Below are positions 1-7,296 of a stretch of DNA of 15,289 bases, in pieces. A program made the translations under genes and the position numbers. The notes under the pieces are model-generated. The model was not told the origin of the DNA. It saw only the letters and a list, made by a program, of their open reading frames with translations, and made no database searches. Each line of letters opens with the position of its first letter. Position 1 is the first letter of the stretch. The DNA comes from a bacterium (GTDB lineage: Bacteria > KSB1 > UBA2214): positions 1-15,289 of the forward strand of contig JAKQKF010000069.1 in assembly GCA_029560815.1 (NCBI GenBank), read 5' to 3'.

Positions 1-70
1 CCCGGGGCGGACGGGCGAAATTTTCCCGGGTCAGTTTTTCACCATCAAGGGTAATCTTCGCAAAGGCCAT
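1..70 (-). CDS. N-terminal fragment of an unidentified protein (runs off left edge)
   Basis: An ATG at 70 on the minus strand opens a frame that stays open to the window edge, giving about 23 residues beginning MAFAKITLDGEKLT. A good Shine-Dalgarno (GAGGAG, about 9 nt upstream) supports this start. The gene lies 30 nt downstream of the PorV-like gene on the same strand, so it is probably the next gene of the operon. The N-terminus loosely resembles that of histidine/aromatic amino acid ammonia-lyases, which often start with a short strand followed by 'LDGxxLT'. That is a weak similarity over very few residues, so no function is assigned. Confidence 0.6.
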   Translation of the reverse strand, partial: MAFAKITLDGEKLTRENFARPPR

Positions 71-100
71 TCAGGAACTCTCCTCAGTTAATCCGCCGGA

Positions 101-1087
101 TCAAAACGACATCAGCAGCGAAAAGCGGTGGGGTGATTCGAGAAATTCATAGTTGACGTAGGCGTAATCGAACTGGAACTTCATGCCCGAAAACTGGTGA
201 TGCAAGCCGAAACCAGCCGCCAGATTGCCCTCCTCATAGTTGAAGCGGTAGCCGCAGCGGAGGGCGATGAAGTGATTGTACCAGTACTCGCCACCGAGGT
301 GATAGCGTTCGCCATAGTCATTGGTATTGATGGCGTCGATGGCAAGCTGGAGATGATGGTCGGGCCCGAGATCGATAAAGCTGTTCTCGTTGTTGATGAG
401 ATCAAAGCTGGTACCGATGCGATAAATGAGGGGAATCTCATAACCCTCGATCCGGTCGCTTTTTTCCTTGCCGAGCCAGCTGACTGATCCGGTGGAAAAA
501 TTCTGGGCGCTCATGGCGATGCGAAAGCCCTTGAAGCCGGTTTCATAATAGGTGCCGACATCAAAGGCGACCAGTCCTACGTTGTAGATGAAGAGTTCTT
601 CGCGGAAGTACTTGGCGGAAATCCCGATCGAGAGTTTGTCGGTAAAATCACGCGAATACGAGAGGCCGAGTTGGAGATCGCCGCCGCTGAAGTTTTTGCC
701 GGTGCGTGTATCGGCTGCGCCGGAGGTGCTGGTCACGAGGGCCTCCTGGATATCCTGGTAGTCGAGACCGGCGAAGGAGAGGGCAAAGACCCCCACTCCA
801 TTCCAGCGGTAGCCAACAGCAGCGGTGAGGTAATTCAGATCCGCAAACCAGCGCGTGTAGGTGAAGGCGGCTTGTCCGCCGGCCAGACCGCTGATGTTAG
901 CGGGATTCCAGTAGACTGCGTTGACATCGCGCACAACCGCGATACAGGCCTCGCCCATGCCCGCCTGACGGGCGCCGACGCCGATCTTGCTGAACTGGAA
1001 CACCGTCCGCCCGCCTTTGTTGAAACCGAAGAGGGCTGACGCGGCGATCAGCGAGAGCAGGACCGCAAATGAGAGGCTTCTTTTCAT
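101..1087 (-). CDS. PorV/PorQ-family outer-membrane beta-barrel protein
   Basis: 328 residues. Residues 1-22 form a signal peptide (MKRS, then a hydrophobic run ending near ALFGFNKGG). Next comes the family's hallmark N-terminal block, FSKIGVGARQAGMGEACIAV followed by DVNAVYWNPANISGL, at about residues 32-70. The rest alternates polar and hydrophobic residues as in a beta barrel and ends in Phe (LLMSF), the usual C-terminal signature for barrel insertion. In Porphyromonas, PorV shuttles type IX cargo to the cell surface, whereas many paralogues in other FCB bacteria have unknown roles. The gene follows the 734-residue exported protein by 23 nt, downstream of the TonB receptor. I infer an outer-membrane partner of those two proteins rather than the core T9SS PorV. 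The start is supported by AAGGA/GGGA purines upstream. Family membership is secure; the exact role is not. Confidence 0.88.
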   Translation of the reverse strand: MKRSLSFAVLLSLIAASALFGFNKGGRTVFQFSKIGVGARQAGMGEACIAVVRDVNAVYWNPANISGLAGGQAAFTYTRWFADLNYLTAAVGYRWNGVGVFALSFAGLDYQDIQEALVTSTSGAADTRTGKNFSGGDLQLGLSYSRDFTDKLSIGISAKYFREELFIYNVGLVAFDVGTYYETGFKGFRIAMSAQNFSTGSVSWLGKEKSDRIEGYEIPLIYRIGTSFDLINNENSFIDLGPDHHLQLAIDAINTNDYGERYHLGGEYWYNHFIALRCGYRFNYEEGNLAAGFGLHHQFSGMKFQFDYAYVNYEFLESPHRFSLLMSF

Positions 1088-1110
1088 ATCTTATCCCATC
1101 CTTGAATGGC

Positions 1111-3315
1111 TTAGCGAATAATCATTATTTTGCCCGTCAGCCGGCTGTTGACACCGGGGACGCGGGATTCGATGTGATAGATGTAGAGGCCAGGGGCCAC
1201 CAGCAGGCCGGAATCGCTCTTCTGATTCCAGACCGCGCTGCCGGAGAGGTTGCCGAACCGGTCCGGCTCATGCTCGATCGTGCTGATCAGGTCGCCGAAG
1301 AGGGTATAGATACGGATGGTGCAGCTCTCGGGAAGGCTGCGGAATTCGATCCGGTAGGGATCGTTGATGCCGAAACTGCGGTCGGGATCGTTAAAGATAT
1401 AAGGATTGGGAACAACATAGATGTCGAAGGTGTTGACCGGACCCGGGGATGCGGCAACCGGATTGGTGCGGTTATAGTCTCCGTTCTGGAGTGTGGGCAG
1501 GTCCGTCACAACGGTGCCGTTGGCGGAGGTCCAGGGGCGCGGATTTTTATTATAGGCCGCGACATAATAACCGCAGCGGAAGCCGAAGACCACTGTGGAA
1601 TCCATCAGGATATACTGCTGCTCGGATTCGTTCCAGTATTTGGCGAACTCTGTGCGCGGGATGTCGAGGATAAGGTCCCAGTAGGCGCCGCGGAATACCG
1701 GCGGTTCGGTCTCGTTGAGGAACTGGAAATCGCTTGAGCGGTAGATGCGGTAGCCGTCCAGGTCAGTGCTGCCGTCGTAAAAGACCCCGCCCGAGGCGTC
1801 CTTGATGACAGCGGTTTCGGCGGCCTTGTCCCAGGCCACGCGCACCAGGGGCACCTCGGTGCTGTAGGAGACATTGGCAGCGACGCAGTTGGGGCCGGGC
1901 GGCGGCTCGGGGATATCGGCGGCCAGGAGCATGCCGTTCACCTCCTCGCCCATTCCCCACTTGACCGCATTACGGGCGAAGACAGCGTTGCGGCGGATGG
2001 CCATGATAGTGCTGTCCGGGAAATGCCCCTGGGGATCACCATTGACTACATCGCGGTAGTCCATGCAGCCGGCGATCTCGGCCAGGATGAAGCGGGCCTG
2101 CTGGCCGGGGGACAGATTGTAAGGCCCATACGAAAAGGTAAAAAAGTTGAAGCGGTTGCCGGTGTTGCCCAGCTTATCCTGCAGGTCGGGAACCTGAGCG
2201 AAATCATAAAAGGTCTTTTTGGGCCGGAAATTGCCAATCGTCATCTTTTCCAGGTCGAGGTCCATGCCCTGAAACCTCCCGCCCTTGTGGGAATCGATGC
2301 GCAAAACATCCGGCTTGGGCGAAGTGCGGGGTTGACCGTCCCGCGGACTCGCATAAAGGGCGAGCCAGCCGAAGGCGGAGGGGCTCATCAGCTCCTCACC
2401 GAAATAGTTCTTCCAGATCTGGTTCTCCTTGAGCGCGCTGGCATCCCACCAGGGGGGCGGTTCCTTGCCGCCGTTAAAGTTGGTTGAGAAGACCAGGGTG
2501 CCGTCGTCAAAGGAGTGATAATAATCGTGGTACCATTTCTTCTCCCAACCGAAACCGCCGGCGTGGATGGGCGAGAGTTCGGCGCCGAAATTGATGTTGC
2601 TCTTGGTCGAAACCGAGATACCGGAATGGAAAACAAAATAGAGATCCTTGAGCTCCTGCTTGGGAAAATCGGGGACCACCGCGCTGGTGAAATCAGAGAC
2701 CATGATTCCTGTATTTTCAAAGAGATAGTCGTAGATGATGAAATCGCTGTAACCTGGAAAGCTCCAGACGTAGGTGCGCCTGGTCACGCTCACGCCGGTA
2801 TTGGTGTGAAAGGTGATGTCGGTCATCTCCTCAGGAAGCAGGGGATCGAAAGCCGGAGACTCGATATAGTTGGTGCGCATCGGCAGGTTCTTGAGAGGCA
2901 GCTCGATGCCGTAAGTATCCTCCTGCAGACCGGAGAGAAAGGCCTGATAGTCAGTGGGCGTCGGCGCATTCTTGGGAGGCGGCCCCGGGGTCATCAAATC
3001 CTTGGCGACGATCCAGCATCCGCTGCGGAAGTTGTGAAAATTGGCGTTGGCATAGGTGTTGACCGCCTTGTTCTCATTGCCGACGGGGTGATAATAGTCC
3101 TTGAATCCCGGATAGAGGCCGAGGGGCATGGAGACCAGAAAATCCCAGGCCCCGAGGCTGCCAATCCAGCCGTCACTGCTGATGTTCTCCCACAATTTGC
3201 CGCGTTTGTGGGACTGTTCGGTCATGGTCTGCGCCCAGCTGCCGCCAGTCATCATCAGGAAGATGAGCAGTAGCAGCCATCCGGCCATGCTTTGGATAAC
3301 ATGCGCTTTCTTCAT
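1111..3315 (-). CDS. Large exported beta-rich protein with C-terminal FlgD/T9SS-like tail
   Basis: 734 residues, no family name recognised. Residues 1-28 are a clear signal peptide (MKKAHV, a long Leu/Ile/Met core, ending near SWAQ). The body is rich in Trp, Tyr, Phe, Pro and Gly. A region near 475-600 resembles a fibronectin-III-like fold (VRVAWDKAAE, DLDGYRIYRSSDF). The last 100 or so residues contain FDIYVVPNPYIFND, RIEFRSLPESCTIRIYTLFG, APGLYIYHIES and GKIMIIR, the layout of FlgD-Ig-like or type IX sorting tails in FCB bacteria. It should therefore be exported and possibly attached to the cell surface. It starts 17 nt after the TonB receptor stop, with GGAG 5 nt before the ATG, and sits between that receptor and the PorV-like gene. 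I infer a surface partner of the receptor, perhaps filling the SusD position, although it shows no SusD (TPR-helical) features. Confidence 0.8.
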   Translation of the reverse strand: MKKAHVIQSMAGWLLLLIFLMMTGGSWAQTMTEQSHKRGKLWENISSDGWIGSLGAWDFLVSMPLGLYPGFKDYYHPVGNENKAVNTYANANFHNFRSGCWIVAKDLMTPGPPPKNAPTPTDYQAFLSGLQEDTYGIELPLKNLPMRTNYIESPAFDPLLPEEMTDITFHTNTGVSVTRRTYVWSFPGYSDFIIYDYLFENTGIMVSDFTSAVVPDFPKQELKDLYFVFHSGISVSTKSNINFGAELSPIHAGGFGWEKKWYHDYYHSFDDGTLVFSTNFNGGKEPPPWWDASALKENQIWKNYFGEELMSPSAFGWLALYASPRDGQPRTSPKPDVLRIDSHKGGRFQGMDLDLEKMTIGNFRPKKTFYDFAQVPDLQDKLGNTGNRFNFFTFSYGPYNLSPGQQARFILAEIAGCMDYRDVVNGDPQGHFPDSTIMAIRRNAVFARNAVKWGMGEEVNGMLLAADIPEPPPGPNCVAANVSYSTEVPLVRVAWDKAAETAVIKDASGGVFYDGSTDLDGYRIYRSSDFQFLNETEPPVFRGAYWDLILDIPRTEFAKYWNESEQQYILMDSTVVFGFRCGYYVAAYNKNPRPWTSANGTVVTDLPTLQNGDYNRTNPVAASPGPVNTFDIYVVPNPYIFNDPDRSFGINDPYRIEFRSLPESCTIRIYTLFGDLISTIEHEPDRFGNLSGSAVWNQKSDSGLLVAPGLYIYHIESRVPGVNSRLTGKIMIIR

Positions 3316-3332
3316 AGCATCTCCATGGCAAA

Positions 3333-6188
3333 CTAGAATTCGAATGTCGCACCGAACATGATTGAGCGCGGCAGATTGCGGTACTGCGCCGCAGCCAGGA
3401 TGGGCGCCCCGGTCATGTCGAATGCGGGAATATAGCTGAATCCGCTCGAGGCGAACCTGGCCTGATCATCATAGGAGGCGTTCTCAAAGGTCGCCAGATT
3501 GAGCCATTTCTCATTGAAAAGGTTGTGCACCTCGACGTAGGGATTGACACGCAGGCCTATGCCGGGCATGGAAATCTCCTTCTTGACGCGGAGCGAGGTG
3601 TGCTTGTCGGCCGGGCGCATGTAGCGCACGCCGTCGTAAAGAAAATAATCCGACCTGATCTTCTCGTTGGGAAAGATCGCCTCAAAGTTGACCGACATGG
3701 TGAGATCCTGCAGGATCTTGCCGATGAACGATGAACCGTCCGGGGTCTGGTAAGAAAAGCCCGCCTTCACGCGCGGATTGTTGTGAGCGATGACGTCCCC
3801 GCTGGCGGGATAGCGCACGCTGCCGTCGCCGCGGATGACATCAGGATCACCACTGCTGCCGTAAATACCGATCTGATGGGTAAAATTGGCATAACCCCAA
3901 ACCGCCCCGAAGCGCCCGACCAATGGCAGTTTGCGCAAGGAGAGCTCGACGCCCCTGACATCTGCATAGTTGCCGTTGCCGTTGGTCGTATAGACGCCGA
4001 ATGGCGATTCGATCGTGGTCGTGCGGATGGTGTTGCGGATATCCTTGTAATAGCCGGTGATATCCACCACGAACTGGTCGGCAAAGTTACGCTCGAGGCC
4101 GACCTCATAGGCGATGGTCTTGAGTGGCCGCACCTCGCGGTTGCCCAGCACCCAGGGAAAGTTGGAACCGTCAATGATAAAGGTGGTCAGACTCCCCTGC
4201 TGGTCGCCCGAAACATTGCCCTCGCCATAGTCGCCGAAGGAGCTGCGCTGGAAGAAATGCCCATAGGAGAAATGGAGAACCGTGCGCTCGTCGATGGGAT
4301 GCGAGATGCCCAGGCGTGGACTGAGCTGGGTGAAGATTTTAGTCTTTTTCGCTTCGGCATTGAGGGGATCAAAGATATTGGTATACACATAGTCATTGGG
4401 ATTGTAGAAATCGAAGCGCAGGCCGGCATTCATGATCAGACCGCCGAATTCCAGCTTGTTCTGGAAATAGAGGGCTCCCTGATAGGGATTATAGGTCCGG
4501 TCATCCCGCCGGTTGGGGGCCTTGGCCTGGTTGAAATGGTCGAGGTTGTAGTAGGAGAGGTCGACGCCGGTCTTGAGATACCAGTATTTGTTGATGGTGC
4601 TGCCGAGAAAACCGGTGAGGTTGTATTCGGTGTTGTCGTCGTCGTAGCGGTAATAGTAGCCGAGGGTGTGATAGCCGATGGCATTCATATATCCGCCCTG
4701 GATGGAATAGCCATTCTCATCTGTGGCGCGTAAAAAGTCATAGATGGCCTCGGTCGACTCCCACCCCACCGAGTCCTCCGGAAAGGTCCAGGTCTTGCGT
4801 TTGGCATGGACGCGGTTGAGCTTGATCTCGTACATGGTTTTGGGACTGAGGACATGATGAAAAGTGAGGGTTTGGCCGTCGGTGCTGTTGTTCGGCAGCC
4901 CGGCGAAATCGTAATAGGCATAGCGCGAATTCAGTCCGTAGCGCTGGGTGTACCAGGAATCCACCCACTCCATGCCCCAACAGCTCTCCTCTTTGCCGCC
5001 GAAACCGGAGAGGACCAGTTTCATTGAGGGGGCCAGCTGATAGCTCAGCTTGAGGGTGCCGTCGAAGAAGCGACCCTCGTCGCGGTAGGCATTGCCCATG
5101 AGGGGGGCCTGGGAGCGGATCTTGCCGGTGGCGTAAAAGCTAAGGTTTTTAACGAGGGGGATGGGACCACCCACGCTGATCTCGGTCTGGTAGCCAGCCC
5201 GCTTGGTATAGTCGGTGAGGGGCCGATGGGTGCGGAGATAATCCTGGAAGGCCTGCTCCGGGGTCCAGAGGCAGCCGGGATCATATCCGTAGGTGCCAGA
5301 GGGATCGACCCACTGGTCGGTATTCTCGATCCACCATTCGGGATGGCGGGCGTGGCTGTTCTCCCAGTAAAGATCTGAGTTCAGGTCATAGAGGGCATCC
5401 CCCCAGTGCTTCTTGCCGGGGGGGGTGTAGCGGCCGTCGATGAAGAGGGAGTAGCGGTCCGATCCCTCCTTGGTGACGACGTTGACCACGCCTGACATCG
5501 CCTCGCCATACTCGGCATTGAATGAGCCGGTAATAACCTCAACCTCGGCAATGGAGCTGAGGTTGATGTTGGTGTAGGGGCTGTGGTTCATCGGATTCTG
5601 CGCCCGCGTGCCATCGATCATAAAGGCCACCTGGTCCAGGGTGCCGCCGCGGAACTTGAGCTCGCCGTTCTCGAGGTTGATGCTGGGCAGCGTGGTCAGG
5701 ACGTCCATGAATTCCGTGGTCGGGCGGGAGATGATCTCCTGGCTGGCGAGGATCATGTTGGAGGAGGTATTGTCCTTTTCGATGAGGGGGCGTTCGGCAA
5801 TGATGACGATGTCCTCACCCTCCAGGACCGACTGCTCGAGGGTGAAATTGACCTCGGTGGTGCGGTTGATGCGCACCTGGACCTCCTTGATGGTCACGCT
5901 CTTGAAGCCCACCATCGTCACCTTGAGGGTGTAGGTCCCGGTGGCGATGTTGGCGATGTAGTAATCCCCGGAGAGGTCGGTGACCGCTCCGAGGTTCGTC
6001 CCGGTGACAATGACGTTGGCCCCAAGCAGGGGTTCCTTCGTCCTGCCATCAGTAATCCTGCCGGCAATCTTGCCCCAGGTCGCAGCATGGAGTGCGCCGG
6101 GACTGAGAAGAATCCCTTGCAGCAACAGGAGAACAAGCAGGACCTCGTTCTTGAACGGCCACCAGTTCATTCTACGTCCTGTTCTCAT
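3333..6188 (-). CDS. TonB-dependent outer-membrane receptor with CarboxypepD_reg-like N-domain
   Basis: 951 residues from the ATG at 6188. That start has GGAGG 7 nt upstream; an in-frame ATG 10 codons earlier has no such site. The signal peptide covers about residues 1-36. A carboxypeptidase-regulatory-like beta domain follows at about 39-120 (GKIAGRITDGRTKEPLLGAN, LSGDYYIANI, YTLKVTMVGFKS). A TonB-box-like strand EDIVIIAERP lies near 125-134. The plug spans roughly 135-250 (FRGGTLDQVAFMIDG, IAEVEVITGSFNAEYG, SGVVNVVTKEG), and the 22-strand barrel ends in FGATFEF with a terminal Phe. Receptors of this type use TonB/ExbBD energy to bring large ligands such as oligosaccharides, siderophores or cobalamin across the outer membrane. 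The ligand is not evident; the neighbouring sugar genes favour a carbohydrate. A long acidic and aromatic insertion follows the plug. No SusD gene is adjacent, so this is not a canonical SusC/D pair. Confidence 0.93.
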   Translation of the reverse strand: MRTGRRMNWWPFKNEVLLVLLLLQGILLSPGALHAATWGKIAGRITDGRTKEPLLGANVIVTGTNLGAVTDLSGDYYIANIATGTYTLKVTMVGFKSVTIKEVQVRINRTTEVNFTLEQSVLEGEDIVIIAERPLIEKDNTSSNMILASQEIISRPTTEFMDVLTTLPSINLENGELKFRGGTLDQVAFMIDGTRAQNPMNHSPYTNINLSSIAEVEVITGSFNAEYGEAMSGVVNVVTKEGSDRYSLFIDGRYTPPGKKHWGDALYDLNSDLYWENSHARHPEWWIENTDQWVDPSGTYGYDPGCLWTPEQAFQDYLRTHRPLTDYTKRAGYQTEISVGGPIPLVKNLSFYATGKIRSQAPLMGNAYRDEGRFFDGTLKLSYQLAPSMKLVLSGFGGKEESCWGMEWVDSWYTQRYGLNSRYAYYDFAGLPNNSTDGQTLTFHHVLSPKTMYEIKLNRVHAKRKTWTFPEDSVGWESTEAIYDFLRATDENGYSIQGGYMNAIGYHTLGYYYRYDDDNTEYNLTGFLGSTINKYWYLKTGVDLSYYNLDHFNQAKAPNRRDDRTYNPYQGALYFQNKLEFGGLIMNAGLRFDFYNPNDYVYTNIFDPLNAEAKKTKIFTQLSPRLGISHPIDERTVLHFSYGHFFQRSSFGDYGEGNVSGDQQGSLTTFIIDGSNFPWVLGNREVRPLKTIAYEVGLERNFADQFVVDITGYYKDIRNTIRTTTIESPFGVYTTNGNGNYADVRGVELSLRKLPLVGRFGAVWGYANFTHQIGIYGSSGDPDVIRGDGSVRYPASGDVIAHNNPRVKAGFSYQTPDGSSFIGKILQDLTMSVNFEAIFPNEKIRSDYFLYDGVRYMRPADKHTSLRVKKEISMPGIGLRVNPYVEVHNLFNEKWLNLATFENASYDDQARFASSGFSYIPAFDMTGAPILAAAQYRNLPRSIMFGATFEF

Positions 6189-6214
6189 AGCCAAACCTCC
6201 ACGGATGAAAACGG

Positions 6215-7165
6215 TCAAAAAACAATGACCCCCTTGATAAAGCCCGGGCTCTTTCCGGCAGCGGTCCGGAAGGCCTCATTGATCTCGAACAGAGGGAAGC
6301 GGTGGGTGACCAGGGGTTTCATCACCAGCTTTTTCGCTTCCATCAATTCCAGCCCAATGTTCATGCCCTCGATGTAGAGATGGGCGCTGCGGGAATGGCC
6401 GTTGACGATCTGGAAGGCCATCCAGTTCCAGTAGCCCCAATCCACCTGCCGGGGACCACCCTGGTGAAAACCGAAGACCTCGAGCTTGCCCTCCATGCGC
6501 ACCAGGGCGGCGGTCAGGTCGAGGGTCTCCTGGCGGCCCGCCGCTTCGACGCCGATATCGACGCCCTTGCCGCCGGTAAGGTCCCGGACAGCCTGGGCCA
6601 CATCGGCGGTGCGCGGATTGAAGGTGTAGGCGGCGCCGAGCTGCTGCGCCAGCTGGAGGATCTCCTCGCGCGTATCGACGGCAATGATCATCCCCGCGCC
6701 GCGCGCACGGAAGACCTGCAACATGATCAAGCCCATAAAGCCGCAGCCGACCAGGCAGACGCTCTGGTTGAACTGCACATCCGCCTTGCGCACACCGTTG
6801 ACGGCGCAGGCGATTGGCTCGCCCAGGGCCAGTTCCATCGGGGTTTCGGGCCTGAGGCGGTAGAGGGAGCCGAAATGAACCGCAAAATAATCGGCATAGC
6901 CCTGGCCCTCGATCCAGGCCGCCACATGATCGCCCGCCTGATATTCCCGGACGTTGGCGCCAACCTTTTCGATGATGCCTGAGGCTTCGTGGCCGATGAA
7001 GATCGGAAATTTGAGACCGGGATTCTTGCCCTCCCACATCTCCACCTCTCCCGTGCAGACCCCGCAGGCGGTGGTTTTCACCAGCACCTGGTCGGGCGTG
7101 ATGGAGGGAATCGGCCGTTCCTCGATGACGAACTTGCCGGGGCGGTGCAGTATCGCAGCTTTCAT
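6215..7165 (-). CDS. Zinc-type medium-chain dehydrogenase (polyol/sugar dehydrogenase-like)
   Basis: 316 residues from the ATG at 7165, chosen because AGGTGA lies about 5 nt upstream and the family's usual opening MKAAILHRPGKF starts there. The GroES-like domain comes first: ACGVCTGEVE (catalytic-zinc Cys near residue 34) and IFIGHEASGIIEKVG (His/Glu near 59-60), with GEPIACAVNGV (Glu near 116) as the likely third ligand. A Rossmann fold follows, with VGCGFMG (about 129-135) and Asp at the end of strand 2 (IIAVDTREE), which favours NAD over NADP. Such enzymes oxidise a secondary alcohol of polyols, sugars or threonine in the cytoplasm. The four-Cys structural-zinc lobe is absent: the chain runs from GDHVAAWIEG straight to GYADYFAVH. 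This explains a length shorter than the usual ~340. It sits between the CBM9 gene and the TonB receptor gene, consistent with a first oxidation of the imported sugar. The substrate is unknown. Confidence 0.88.
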   Translation of the reverse strand: MKAAILHRPGKFVIEERPIPSITPDQVLVKTTACGVCTGEVEMWEGKNPGLKFPIFIGHEASGIIEKVGANVREYQAGDHVAAWIEGQGYADYFAVHFGSLYRLRPETPMELALGEPIACAVNGVRKADVQFNQSVCLVGCGFMGLIMLQVFRARGAGMIIAVDTREEILQLAQQLGAAYTFNPRTADVAQAVRDLTGGKGVDIGVEAAGRQETLDLTAALVRMEGKLEVFGFHQGGPRQVDWGYWNWMAFQIVNGHSRSAHLYIEGMNIGLELMEAKKLVMKPLVTHRFPLFEINEAFRTAAGKSPGFIKGVIVF

Positions 7166-7213
7166 GGCGGTCACCTGGCTATTCTGAATGTTTGGCTCAG
7201 TGTCGTATCCCGA

Positions 7214-7257
7214 GGACACCCGGCCGCGAGCCGGTCGGTTCTGCGGCCGGGGAGTCC
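7214..7257 (-). other. Strong GC-rich hairpin between the CBM9 and dehydrogenase genes
   Basis: CCCGGCCGC (7219-7227) and GCGGCCGGG (7243-7251) are perfect inverted repeats around a 15-nt loop. GGAC (7214-7217) and GTCC (7254-7257) extend the stem beyond a small internal loop. It lies 39 nt after the CBM9 gene stop and 48 nt before the dehydrogenase ATG. No T-run follows on either strand, so it is not a classic intrinsic terminator. It could protect the 3' end of the upstream mRNA, attenuate expression, or act as a processing site. Confidence 0.6.
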
Positions 7258-7296
7258 GCTCGGGAGTATTTCAACTTGTTTCGGAAAATCCAGCCA

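Noticed and set aside
2515..3273. A 252-codon plus-strand open frame opposite the 734-residue exported protein gene
   Set aside because: It is antisense to the signal peptide and body of a well-supported gene and has the same shadow composition.
3783..4733. A 316-codon plus-strand open frame opposite the TonB receptor gene
   Set aside because: It is antisense to conserved barrel sequence, with biased Val/Ile/Gly/Ala/Asp composition and no recognisable domain.
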